A stretch of 64,000 bases of DNA from Halogeometricum sp. S3BR5-2 (GCF_031624635.1 NZ_JAMQOQ010000010.1:1-64000), one strand, 5' to 3'; numbered from the stretch's first letter, positions 27,239-36,488 are shown. Numbers and translations are program-made. The notes: a model not told the origin generated them from the sequence alone.

Positions 27239-27429
27239 CGCGAGCACTCCCCGGGGTTGTTCGTCGTCCCAGATGTGTCTGGTCGTGTCATGGCGGTCAC
27301 TATCGGTCGGCTACAAGTCGGGACCGCAACTACTTGCTCGTCTCTATGCGAGAGGGTAACAAGCATAACTGTTTCCCTCAACCCCACATAGAACCCACCA
27401 AACACTGATATACGCGCACCTGTGCGTCC

Positions 27430-27484
27430 GACGCAACCGTGCGCGAGGCGTAAGATTGCGACTTACGCATTCTTGAAACAAACA
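27430..27484. promoter_or_regulatory. Inverted copy of the two-block element upstream of pilin-like gene 3
   Basis: GACGCAACCGTGCGC (27430-27444), an 18-base gap, then TTACGCATTCTTGAAACAAA ending CA (27463-27484): the reverse complement of blocks B and A at 17841-17895, with block B identical (15 of 15), block A 21 of 22 and equal spacing. Block A ends 30 bases before the ATG at 27515, where an archaeal promoter is expected. The remainder of the gap 27248-27514 shows nothing else. Confidence 0.65.
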
Positions 27485-27514
27485 TTACAGCACCAGTCGA
27501 ACGGCCGGTGTGCA

Positions 27515-27919
27515 ATGACGAGCACTATGACCGACTCCGACCTCGACATGTACCGCCGCCGGCTTCGTCGGCTTCGCCGCGCCCTCGACTTCGAGACCGT
27601 CTTCATCACGGCATTCCTGTCGCTACTGGTGTTCGTCGGTCCTGCCGCCGCTCAGGCTAGTGGCCCTACGGGTGGGGGTGGCGGCTCGGTCGCCGGCTGG
27701 GAAACCATCCTCACCAACCTGTACGACGTCGTCTACACGACGCTCCAGTACGCCGGTCTGACCGTGCTAGTGCTCGGACTCATCGTTTGGCTCACCGCAC
27801 GTCGGAATTCCCAGCGATCCGAGACTGGGATGAAACTCACGATGGGCGGTGGCGCGATGGTGATCGCCTACTTCGGGCTCGGAGCGCTCGTCTCCCTGCT
27901 CGAGTTCATCGCCGGGTGA
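27515..27919 (+). CDS. Pilin-like (VirB2-like) protein with signal-like leader, paralogue 3
   Basis: 134 residues. A basic N-terminus (YRRRLRRLRRAL) precedes a hydrophobic leader ending in PAAAQAS, a plausible signal-peptidase site, then a Gly-rich stretch (GPTGGGGGS). Two spans follow, VLVLGLIVWLTARRN and MGGGAMVIAYFGLGALVSLLEFIAG, with a basic hairpin. This is the VirB2 layout: cleaved leader and two spans. It is paralogous to the proteins at 17970 and 26467. A start at 27527 is also possible. The upstream element shared with the T4SS operon suggests joint control. Confidence 0.72.
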   Translation: MTSTMTDSDLDMYRRRLRRLRRALDFETVFITAFLSLLVFVGPAAAQASGPTGGGGGSVAGWETILTNLYDVVYTTLQYAGLTVLVLGLIVWLTARRNSQRSETGMKLTMGGGAMVIAYFGLGALVSLLEFIAG

Positions 27920-27980
27920 TCGTTCCGCGGCGTAGTCCCCGCATTTGGTACCCAAGGACAACAGTCCGATTACCATCCAA

Positions 27981-28075
27981 CCCCCCATCATCGAAGTGTA
28001 AACGGCGTTCGACCCACCCCCCGTCGTCGGAGTGTAAACCCCGTCCGATCACACCCCCCGTCATCGATGTGTAAC
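27981..28075 (-). repeat. Second ORB-like repeat cluster
   Basis: Three minus-oriented units, CCCCCCATCATCGAAGTGTA (from 27981), CACCCCCCGTCGTCGGAGTG (from 28015) and ACACCCCCCGTCATCGATGT (from 28051), spaced 36-37 bases. They are the same unit as the repeats flanking orc1/cdc6 24 kb away. No initiator gene adjoins them; they lie 200 bases before the coupling-protein gene. The rest of the gap 27920-28281 contains no gene. Confidence 0.78.
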
Positions 28076-28281
28076 TCGTGTCCGAGGGCCACTTGGTCGC
28101 CCGCTATCCTCGCCGATGGTGAGCGCAAGGCAACCGGACGCGACCCACGCCTCGACGGGCTTCATTCGTCTCGAGCCATGTACCCCATTCACGCCAACCA
28201 GTCGTATTGTCCGTCGAGCCATCGATCTGCCCTTCTTGGGTGCTGGTCGTCTCGCCGCTCACCGACAGGAGACCGGACTCG

Positions 28282-31200
28282 ATGACCGGTCGCTCAACCA
28301 GTGACCGGCCGGGTGCGAGTGAATCATCTCGCGACCCGCGGTTCCCGAGCATCGACGAGGCTGATATTCAGCGAGCGCTTTCGACACGGCTCGGTGGCGA
28401 ACCCTCCGACGATACAGAGCCGCGGGCGGGACAGCCCGAGGAAGATTCACACCAGGGGCCCGAGACGGACAACGCCGATGAACCGGCCTATCCAGAGGGG
28501 CCGTCAGAGTCGGAGGAACACCCAGGAGACAACTCGGACGGTGAGGGTCCACGTCCGTACATCAAGATCACCCCTGCTCGTGAACAGGTCACTCCAGACC
28601 ACGTCATCAAAGGACTCTATGGACTCTACCGCGCGGGAAGTGGCCGCACACTCCCGTTCCATGTCGAGCGACGCCTCTCGTTCGTGAGTACGCACCACTC
28701 CTTCGAATTCCTGATCCACAAGCCGGAGGCCACACAGCGGTTCGACTTCTATCTCGGCGTTCATCCCTACGAGGTCGAGGCAGTCGAACATCTCGCTGCG
28801 AACGTCCGGGCGATGTATCCCGAACGCTTCCGCTTCGAGATCGTCCCCTTCGCGACCAGTGCTGTGTTCGTCGACGACGCCGAGCCCGATCGAGCTACCC
28901 TCGCCGATCTCGAGTCGTTCGAGGGACTAGATGAGCTCGCGAATCTGGAGGGATTTGACCCGGGACTCTTGGATGGTGCGAACGATCCAGACGCGCGAGT
29001 TTCCGGTCCCGATGACGGCGATGATCCGACACCTCCGGCGATGGTTCGCTGGGGCGGCGTCGAGACGAAGAACAACGACTGGATGACGTTGCTCTCGCAG
29101 TTCAGCGAAGTATCCGTCGACATCGAGGAGGCGTTCCGCTCGCCGCTGAGTGTCCTGCTCGAACAGGCCACCGAGACGAACGAGCCGTTCCTGTTCCAGG
29201 CGGTGTTCACTCCCCGGCGCGACTGGACGAAAGAGGCGGAGGCCCACAAGCGAAACCTGAAGATGGGCACGACGGGGATGTGGAGTGCGTTCAGGCAGGA
29301 AGCGGGCGCGATGCTGTTCGGCACCTCCGAAGAGGAACGTCGACAGCGTCACCGTCCCGACACGCCCGAGCAAATCGGTGGAACCCTCTCGGGCGGCGGT
29401 GACGGCCCTTCGACCCGGCATAGCCGGATGGGGCAGATCGATCTGAAACAGCCGACCGTCACGTTCGACCTCTCGTTGCGGGCTGGTGGCGAGCCCAGCG
29501 TCATCAACGGTGTGACGGGCGCATTCACTGCCCTTAGCGGACCATACTATGGCGTCGAGGGGGAGGCCGTCGATGCGGTGGATCGCGAGTTCGAGGACCT
29601 CTGTGGCGCACGTCTCGGCCGGACAGGGATCCGCGAGCGTTTCGGAAACACCAATCCGATTATCGTCACCAGCCCCGACGAACTCGCCAACTTCGTGACT
29701 GTCCCGAATACGGGGGCCCTTCCGAAGGCCAGTCGTGGCGCGTCCGGCGGGTCTCCCGACGCCCGGTCACCGCTCACCGCGACGGACGAGGAACTGCTCG
29801 CGAAGTTCGACACCGGAATGTGTATCGGGGAGGCCGAGACCGCCACGCCGGACCGGCCGAACATTCCAATCAGTCTGACTGCCGAGCAGCTCACCCACCA
29901 CGTTCTCCGGGCATCGACGACGGGGAGCGGGAAGACGACCGCGATGGTCAACGACGGGTTGAGTGCCTACGAGGAGCTCAATGGACCGATCTTCATTTTC
30001 GACAAGAAGGGCGGTAGTATGGCGACGGAGTACAAGCGAGCGCACTTCCGCCGATTCGGCGATCTCGACGAGGTGATCCATCTCCCGGTACCGGGCCCGA
30101 ACGGTGAGCTTCCAGCCTTCCCGTTCTTCGACATCCGACCGCAGGTGGCGGCCGGGATGAGCCGCGAGGCGGCGGTCCAGGAGAAGGTCGACCGCTACAA
30201 CGAACTTCTCGAGTACGTCCTCGGCGAGGAACAGCACAACCAGGCGTTCGTCGCTCAGGAAATCCTCTCGAATCTCATCGTCGCTCTCTTCGACCCGGTG
30301 TACGGGGACGAGGCCTTCGCGATCAGCGACCTGCTCGGGGCGGCCACGCGGATGCAGACCGAACAGGTCATTCCGGACGTGAGCGACCCCGAGCTTCACG
30401 CCACACTCAGGCGGCACTTCAGCGGGGACGAACGTCGTTTTGCCACCTCTATCGATGCGGTACTGAACCGGATTACCAAGCTCAAAGAGCGGGACTTCAT
30501 CTGGCGGATGCTCAATTTCGCCCCCGAGTGGGACGACGACACTCGCCAGTATGCCGACGAGCAGATGTTACTCGACCTGGATCGGCTACTGGACTCGTCG
30601 AAGGTCATCCTCGTCGATACGGGCGAGTTCCGTCCGGCCTCGAGCAACGTCTTCACCGTGTTGATGCTGGATTACCTCTGGTCGTGGGTCCGGCTTCGCG
30701 AGCGCTGGAACAGGGGGGTTCCCGACCCCGACGAGGGGTACTGCGTGAACCTGATCATCGATGAGGCGGCGCCGATCATGCAGGCGAGCCTGGTTCGCGA
30801 TGAGATGATTCCCGATGCTCGCGAGTTCGCCCTCGCGTTCGAACTGATCGTTCACTTCCCCGAACAGGTGAAACGCGACGCACTGGATACGCGAGCCTAC
30901 AAGGAGATTCTCCGGAACATCAACACCAAGCTGATCGGGAAACTCGCCATCGACGACGAGCTCGCGACGACGCTGTTCCACGAGGAACTCGACGCGATCG
31001 AACTGTCGAACCGGATCGCCTCCCTCCCCCGGGGTGAGTGGCTGGCCCAACTCCCGGACACCGGATTCATGACCGACACGCCAGAGCTGGTGACGCTCAA
31101 GCCGCTCCCGATTCCGTCGGGACACAGCGACGGCGAGGAACCGATCGACGCCGGGACATACAGCCCTGACGCGGGGACGACCTACCAAGAGGCGGATGAA

Positions 31201-32400
31201 CTCCAGTGGTCGCGAACCCGGTTCAGCTACTGTCTCGTGCCGGGCGTGAACAGCCCGCCGGACGCCGCACAGCGAGCCGCGCGATACGGAACTGGACCGT
31301 TGAACAGTGAGGCTATCCGTTCGGAATCTCCGTCGGATTCGTCGACGATCCCGCCGACGGCCAACTCCTCTCATTCAGATCGTGAGAGGTCCTCGAATAC
31401 GACCGAGCGGGATTCAGAACCCGATTCGACGATATCCGGAGACGACTCTGCGGACCGCCGTGATGACTCCTCCAACGAGGGTCGAGCGGATGGTCAGGTC
31501 GGTGGTGCCTCGAACGAGTTTGGCACCGTTCTTGGAACCGGGAGCGCCCCACGCGGTCCATCTCCGGCTGCATCCGATTCGACTGCCGGGATTTCCGATG
31601 ACTCCGCTGCAGGTCCCCCGACAGACGATGGCCGTGCCGCTGCGGATGCGTCCTCGGGGAGTCCCCCGGCCAATGGAGAATCATATTCGCTGACTCCAGC
31701 AGAGCAACAGTTTCTCCGAGACGTCATCGCAGGAATCAACGGGGAACTGGAGGGGTACGACCTCACCCAGTCGATGACGACGATCCGGAACGGTGTCGAC
31801 GGCGAGATCGACGAGGACCGGCTCGTCGAGATGGGCCACCTCGAACTCCAGTCGGTCAACACGCGGAAGTACTACTATGTCACTCCGGCAGGGCAGGACG
31901 CGGTCGATCGGACGATCTATTCGGGCCGCAACGACGGTGACCCGTTCGAGAAGACCGTCCACAAGGTGTACGTCGAGTACACCGCTCGCCACCTCCGAAA
32001 TCAGGGCTTGCTGGTGGAGACGTACTACGAGCCGATGGCCGGCGGGATGATCTTCGATGTCGCTGCGTTCCTCCCGGGCGACGGTGACGGGCGGACGCTG
32101 GCGGTTATCGCCGAGGTGGTGACGAACATCCGTCCCGACCTGATGATCAAACACTACGACGACCTCGCGAGCTTCGACGGCGTCCGGAAGATGTGGGTGG
32201 TGCCTCACACCGACGTTGCGCACGAAATTATCAGAGTTCTGGCCGATGATGGACGGCTTCAGACGGTGCCACATCGAGACATCGAGAACTATACACGTCT
32301 CTCCGAGCAGGCATTCGAGAATCCCCGAGAGTGGCGGTTCGTCGGGGGGCGGAATCTCGTCCGAATGGTTGACCGGACGGACGGGGAGGTCGACCGGTGA
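28282..32400 (+). CDS. Giant VirD4/TraG-type coupling ATPase with C-terminal winged helix and nuclease-like region
   Basis: 1372 residues from ATG 28282. Walker A TTGSGKTTAM about 546-555 and Walker B LIIDEAAPIM about 823-832 identify a VirD4/TraG/HerA-type motor, which feeds DNA to the T4SS. The N-terminal 500 residues form an all-haloarchaeal domain without clear membrane spans. A disordered Ser/Thr/Asp linker (about 1010-1135) leads to a winged helix (about 1140-1210) and a final region with FDVAAFLPG and LAVIAEVVTN (about 1250-1300), recalling the D...E core of PD-(D/E)XK nucleases but without the lysine. It opens the plus-strand block containing PrimPol and RPA. Confidence 0.82.
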   Translation: MTGRSTSDRPGASESSRDPRFPSIDEADIQRALSTRLGGEPSDDTEPRAGQPEEDSHQGPETDNADEPAYPEGPSESEEHPGDNSDGEGPRPYIKITPAREQVTPDHVIKGLYGLYRAGSGRTLPFHVERRLSFVSTHHSFEFLIHKPEATQRFDFYLGVHPYEVEAVEHLAANVRAMYPERFRFEIVPFATSAVFVDDAEPDRATLADLESFEGLDELANLEGFDPGLLDGANDPDARVSGPDDGDDPTPPAMVRWGGVETKNNDWMTLLSQFSEVSVDIEEAFRSPLSVLLEQATETNEPFLFQAVFTPRRDWTKEAEAHKRNLKMGTTGMWSAFRQEAGAMLFGTSEEERRQRHRPDTPEQIGGTLSGGGDGPSTRHSRMGQIDLKQPTVTFDLSLRAGGEPSVINGVTGAFTALSGPYYGVEGEAVDAVDREFEDLCGARLGRTGIRERFGNTNPIIVTSPDELANFVTVPNTGALPKASRGASGGSPDARSPLTATDEELLAKFDTGMCIGEAETATPDRPNIPISLTAEQLTHHVLRASTTGSGKTTAMVNDGLSAYEELNGPIFIFDKKGGSMATEYKRAHFRRFGDLDEVIHLPVPGPNGELPAFPFFDIRPQVAAGMSREAAVQEKVDRYNELLEYVLGEEQHNQAFVAQEILSNLIVALFDPVYGDEAFAISDLLGAATRMQTEQVIPDVSDPELHATLRRHFSGDERRFATSIDAVLNRITKLKERDFIWRMLNFAPEWDDDTRQYADEQMLLDLDRLLDSSKVILVDTGEFRPASSNVFTVLMLDYLWSWVRLRERWNRGVPDPDEGYCVNLIIDEAAPIMQASLVRDEMIPDAREFALAFELIVHFPEQVKRDALDTRAYKEILRNINTKLIGKLAIDDELATTLFHEELDAIELSNRIASLPRGEWLAQLPDTGFMTDTPELVTLKPLPIPSGHSDGEEPIDAGTYSPDAGTTYQEADELQWSRTRFSYCLVPGVNSPPDAAQRAARYGTGPLNSEAIRSESPSDSSTIPPTANSSHSDRERSSNTTERDSEPDSTISGDDSADRRDDSSNEGRADGQVGGASNEFGTVLGTGSAPRGPSPAASDSTAGISDDSAAGPPTDDGRAAADASSGSPPANGESYSLTPAEQQFLRDVIAGINGELEGYDLTQSMTTIRNGVDGEIDEDRLVEMGHLELQSVNTRKYYYVTPAGQDAVDRTIYSGRNDGDPFEKTVHKVYVEYTARHLRNQGLLVETYYEPMAGGMIFDVAAFLPGDGDGRTLAVIAEVVTNIRPDLMIKHYDDLASFDGVRKMWVVPHTDVAHEIIRVLADDGRLQTVPHRDIENYTRLSEQAFENPREWRFVGGRNLVRMVDRTDGEVDR

Positions 32401-32668
32401 CGATCTGGGTTAGTTGTTGGGCGCACGGTGCGCTCGATAGCTGCTCTCGGCCGCGCTCCATCCGTGCTGGGCCAGTTGACTCGACACCTATACTAGTAGT
32501 TTGGGAGGGGAGAACTCGCTCAACTGTACCGGAGGCGCACGGGCTTGCGATTTCGAGCGCACGGACACGCACCCACCGCCCGCTCCGGCGCACAGCGATG
32601 CACGGCGATTTATCGACGCCTCGAATCGGGCGTGATCGGCACAGGTTCACCAACCAGAGACGAACATC

Positions 32669-34366
32669 ATGAGTAGCGATATCGACGTCAGTCTGATTCC
32701 CGAGAGGTTAGCCGATCTTGAGCAGTGGATCTGCTGGCAAGAGACAGAACGTGACGGGAAAGCGACGAAAGTTCCGATCAAGCCCTACCATACCAACGGC
32801 ACGCCGAACGCCAGCGCGACAGAGGCCGGCCACTGGCGAGACCTAGAGAGCGCACTCGCGTTTCACGAGAGTGACCGCGTCCGGACCGACGGGATCGGCT
32901 TCGTGTTCGCGCCCGCGACGCCCATCGTCGGTGTGGATTTGGATGACTGCCGGGATTCCACAACGGGCGAACTCGCATCGTGGGCCCTGGACATCGTCGA
33001 CCGGCTGGATTCCTACAGCGAGGTGTCGCCCTCGGGGCGGGGCGTTCACGTCATCGTTGAGGGCGAACTCCCGCCCGGCCGGAATCGGCGCGGTGACGTC
33101 GAGATGTATGACGAGGCTCGCTTTTTCACCGTCACGACCGACCACATCGAGGGGACACCCACGTCCCTCGAGCGACGGCAGGATGCGCTGCTCGGTGTCC
33201 ACTACGAGTACGTCCAGTCACCCTCCGATGGGGAGACGGCGCCGGTCGATCTCGAGGCGGCCGCCGAGGATACCCGTCGTTCCGACTCGTCAGCGGACGA
33301 GCGCGGACTGCAGGCTGGCGAGCCGGCAGCTGGAAAGGAAGCCGACGAGACGGAGACCTCGGAGACAGCCACGGCACTCGGATCGGACTCGGGACTGTAC
33401 GCCCGCTACGGACTGGACTACCCGGATATCGAAGACCCCGGTCTCGAGGCCGCCCTGCACGGACTGAGTCCGTCGGCGCTTCCCTCACCGCTGCCGACCT
33501 CGATGGACGACATCGCGGGCCCGGGTGTGGATCTCGACGACGAAACGGTACTGGAGCGTGCGATGGACTCGAAGAGTGGTGATGTCATCGAGGCGCTCTA
33601 CGACGGCCGCTCGGAACTCTGGAGCGGGCGGGATAGCCGGTATCCCTCGCAGTCGGAGGCCGATATGGGCCTGTGCTTCTATCTGGCGTTCTGGACTGGC
33701 GGCGATCCCGACCGGATAGATCGTCTGTTCCGCGATTCAGGGCTCATGCGAGGGAAGTGGGAAAAGGTTCACTTCGCCAACGGGGCGACCTATGGCACGG
33801 TTTGTATCGCCCGGACGCTCCTGACCGTCGACGACTACTACACGCCACCGTCAAAGTCCCCATCGTCCTCATCGAACGACAGCCGCCGGCCATCAGGCGA
33901 AGCCGGCACCTCTCCTGAGTCGGCCCACAACCCTGAGCCGGCACCAATCGACGCCGGGGCGGTCGAGGACGCCCGGCGGCTGGCCGCGAAGGTCCAGCGC
34001 CAGCAGCGCGAACTGGACGCGAAGCGCGAGCGAATCGCGGAACTCGAAGCTCGGCTTCGACAGTACCGGGCCGTACTCGGAATCGACCAGCCCGACGATA
34101 GCGCTCGTTCGAGGGAAGACGGGGTCGTCGACGCTGTTGCAGGAAACGGGGATCAGGGTGATTCCCGATCCTGGAACGAGAGGTCTATCGGACACGTTGT
34201 CAAGGGGTCCTCCGGGGCAGTCTCGAACGGACAGGGGAACAGCGAATGCGAGCCGACATCCACCGACGGAAACGAGGACACTCGTGATGCCGATGCGGAG
34301 TCATCCGGACCAGACACGAGATCTTCTACCGGGTTGTCTCGTCGGCTTCGTCGATGGTTTTCCTGA
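32669..34366 (+). CDS. PrimPol-like protein (NrS-1 polymerase family)
   Basis: 565 residues. An archaeo-eukaryotic primase fold occupies about 1-180: LEQWICWQ at the start, VGVDLDDC (about 89-96, catalytic Asp pair), SPSGRGVHVIVEG (about 120-132, His motif) and EMYDEARFFTVT (about 145-156). A helical domain at about 305-375 with the pattern SEADMGLCFYLAFWTGGDPDRIDRLFRDSG is the one that follows AEP domains in NrS-1-type polymerases. A coiled coil lies about 425-470. It could prime the transferred strand or plasmid replication. The 268-base gap before it shows no gene. Confidence 0.82.
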   Translation: MSSDIDVSLIPERLADLEQWICWQETERDGKATKVPIKPYHTNGTPNASATEAGHWRDLESALAFHESDRVRTDGIGFVFAPATPIVGVDLDDCRDSTTGELASWALDIVDRLDSYSEVSPSGRGVHVIVEGELPPGRNRRGDVEMYDEARFFTVTTDHIEGTPTSLERRQDALLGVHYEYVQSPSDGETAPVDLEAAAEDTRRSDSSADERGLQAGEPAAGKEADETETSETATALGSDSGLYARYGLDYPDIEDPGLEAALHGLSPSALPSPLPTSMDDIAGPGVDLDDETVLERAMDSKSGDVIEALYDGRSELWSGRDSRYPSQSEADMGLCFYLAFWTGGDPDRIDRLFRDSGLMRGKWEKVHFANGATYGTVCIARTLLTVDDYYTPPSKSPSSSSNDSRRPSGEAGTSPESAHNPEPAPIDAGAVEDARRLAAKVQRQQRELDAKRERIAELEARLRQYRAVLGIDQPDDSARSREDGVVDAVAGNGDQGDSRSWNERSIGHVVKGSSGAVSNGQGNSECEPTSTDGNEDTRDADAESSGPDTRSSTGLSRRLRRWFS

Positions 34367-34533
34367 CGCACCCGGTTGTACCGAGACCGCAGCCGTGGCT
34401 GTTCCAGCCCTTCCGTCTGTATTTATCCTCCTGAAGGGGGTGAGGAGATCGCGAGAGCGGGCGACGTGTCCGTTGTCCTGACGACGACTGGCTGCAACAG
34501 CGAGCCGCACTCGTGAATCCTCGGAGTTTCGAA

Positions 34534-36084
34534 ATGTCCAGTGCAACCACTCTCGACCTGCAAGACCGTGTACAGACCATCACCGACGCGTTCGTCGCCT
34601 TCGACGAGGACCGAACCGAACCCGCGTTCGCCCTCGACACCGAGGACGTGACCGCCCAGCTGGAGCGCCTGTGTGCCTACCGAGTCCCGATGGACGAGGC
34701 CGTCCGGACGCTTGTTCGCAAGGCATGTGGCGACGCCGACCTCGAGCGAGCCGATCTCTCGGATGACATCGCCCGGCTAGCTGGCTACAGTGGGCGCTCC
34801 CGCGGATTCTCGCGAACGATGTTCGCCGACGTCGACGAGGCCGACCAGTGGATCGACGTCGTCGCCGAGGTCGTCGAACTCTGGGAGCCCCGGAGCGAGA
34901 AGATCGCCCAGGTCGGGCTGCTCGGCGACGAGTCCGGCCGCCTCAAGTTCGTCAAGTGGGCGAGTGCCGACCTCCCCGAACTGGAGGAGGGCGAGGCCTA
35001 CCGCTTCGAGAGCGTCGTGACCGACGAGTACCAGGGCCGGTTCTCGGTGAGCTGTAACTCCGCGACGGCGATCAGTCCTTCCGACGATGTCGTCGCGGCA
35101 AGCGACGGGAGCGTCGCGGTCGTCGGAAGCATCATCGACATCCAGGAAGGTTCGGGCCTGATCAAGCGATGCGGGGCCGACGACTGCACGCGCGTCCTCC
35201 GGAACGGCCGGTGTGCGGAGCACGGACAGCGCGACGGCGAGTTCGACCTCCGCATCAAGGCGATCCTCGACGACGGCAAGCGATCGCTGAGTGCCCTGTT
35301 CGACGCCGCTGCCACCGAAACGGTGACCGGCATCTCGCTGAGTGATGCGACTGACATGGCGATGGACGCACTCTCGACGGACGTGGTCGCCGAGGAGATC
35401 AGCGCGCAGCTGCTCGGTCGGCGGTATCGGCTGACCGGGAGCGTCGTTGGGACGTACTTCCTGGTGAACGATTCCGAGGATACGACCGACGCCCCGGATG
35501 GGTTCGACACCGACGCGATTGAGCCGGCGCTCACGGCCCGCCAGCCGGCTCGGCGGCTGTTCGCCGAGGAACTCAACGGGACCACGGAGACGTTCCAGGA
35601 GTCCGACGAGGAGCGGGCGCCTGTTTACGGCCTGACCCCGACCGGCGTGGACGTCAACCGCGTGTTCGTCGTCGGGACCCTTGCAGAAACCGCCGACATC
35701 GGCTCCGACGCCGAGTACTGGCAGGGCAAGGTGTTCGCTGCTGACTCGCCCGTGTACGTGTACGCCGGGCAATACCAGCCCGAGGCGATGGGGGTGCTGC
35801 GAGCAGCGGTGCCGCCGGCGTACGTCGCGGTCGTCGGGAAGCTGCGGACCTACGAGCGGGGTGACCGGACGAACGTGGCCATCGAACCGGAGTCAATCAC
35901 CGAGGTCGACGAGGCGACCCGAGACGCGTGGGTCGCCGAGACGGCCAGCCAGACCCGTGAGCGGCTCGAGGCATTCGAAACCGGCGACACCCCGTTCAGC
36001 GAGGAGGCGACGGAGGCCTACGGCGAGGACGTGAGTGGGGTCGAAGCGGCGGTTGCGGCTGTCGCTCTGGAAGACGTCGCCTGA
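34534..36084 (+). CDS. RPA large subunit fused to RPA-associated (RPAP) domain
   Basis: 516 residues from ATG 34534. OB-fold regions at about 105-190 (IAQVGLLGDESGRLKFVKWA) and about 195-300 include a zinc site CGADDC...C.EHG (about 213-230), as in archaeal RPA. The C-terminal part (about 375-495: VFVVGTLAETADIGSDAEYWQGKVF, VYVYAGQYQPEAM, PAYVAVVGKLRTYERG, ...TRDAWVAETASQTRERLEAF) matches the RPA-associated protein (COG3390), normally a separate gene. It would bind single-stranded DNA during transfer and replication. Confidence 0.82.
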   Translation: MSSATTLDLQDRVQTITDAFVAFDEDRTEPAFALDTEDVTAQLERLCAYRVPMDEAVRTLVRKACGDADLERADLSDDIARLAGYSGRSRGFSRTMFADVDEADQWIDVVAEVVELWEPRSEKIAQVGLLGDESGRLKFVKWASADLPELEEGEAYRFESVVTDEYQGRFSVSCNSATAISPSDDVVAASDGSVAVVGSIIDIQEGSGLIKRCGADDCTRVLRNGRCAEHGQRDGEFDLRIKAILDDGKRSLSALFDAAATETVTGISLSDATDMAMDALSTDVVAEEISAQLLGRRYRLTGSVVGTYFLVNDSEDTTDAPDGFDTDAIEPALTARQPARRLFAEELNGTTETFQESDEERAPVYGLTPTGVDVNRVFVVGTLAETADIGSDAEYWQGKVFAADSPVYVYAGQYQPEAMGVLRAAVPPAYVAVVGKLRTYERGDRTNVAIEPESITEVDEATRDAWVAETASQTRERLEAFETGDTPFSEEATEAYGEDVSGVEAAVAAVALEDVA

Positions 36085-36488
36085 GCGATTCTAGTCCTCC
36101 CCCCGGATTGTGACGGGTTTGCTGATTCTCTAATCACCTGACAGAATCGACCTGCCGAATAGAGAGCGCGTATCGGTCACGCCACCTACGGAATGAGGAC
36201 TGATGCAATCTTCAACTACTTCAGATCCCTCCTCAAGAGTTTCTTTAATCTCGGTGGCTGCCGCTCAGCTCCGGCATATGTCCAAGAAATCGACTCAGAA
36301 GTATGATCACAGCTCTCCCGCTCGACAGCGGGACGCAGTGAATAGTGTAGACTGAAAGGCCTCTTTCTACTTTTCGGCTTTGAAAGAGGTCTGGTTGATT
36401 GGTGTCGGTGGCAACTCTGGGTAAAAGTAGTCCATCTACTTGACAGCAAGCCGAAACAACTTTATAAGAATCTTGGAAAGTACGCTGT
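36085..36488. promoter_or_regulatory. Intergenic region with inverted repeat and strong promoter
   Basis: CCTCTTTC (36360-36367) and GAAAGAGG (36382-36389) form an inverted repeat with a 14-base centre. A clear TATA box CTTTATAAG (36461-36469) sits about 24 bases before the ATG at 36489, indicating a leaderless transcript. Base composition falls here, marking the left edge of the 36.1-40.6 kb islet. No gene was seen in the gap. Confidence 0.55.

Noticed and set aside
27981-28075. CRISPR-like reading of the regularly spaced units
   Set aside because: Only three units, with sequence the same as the ORB repeats near orc1/cdc6 and short spacers; no cas genes.
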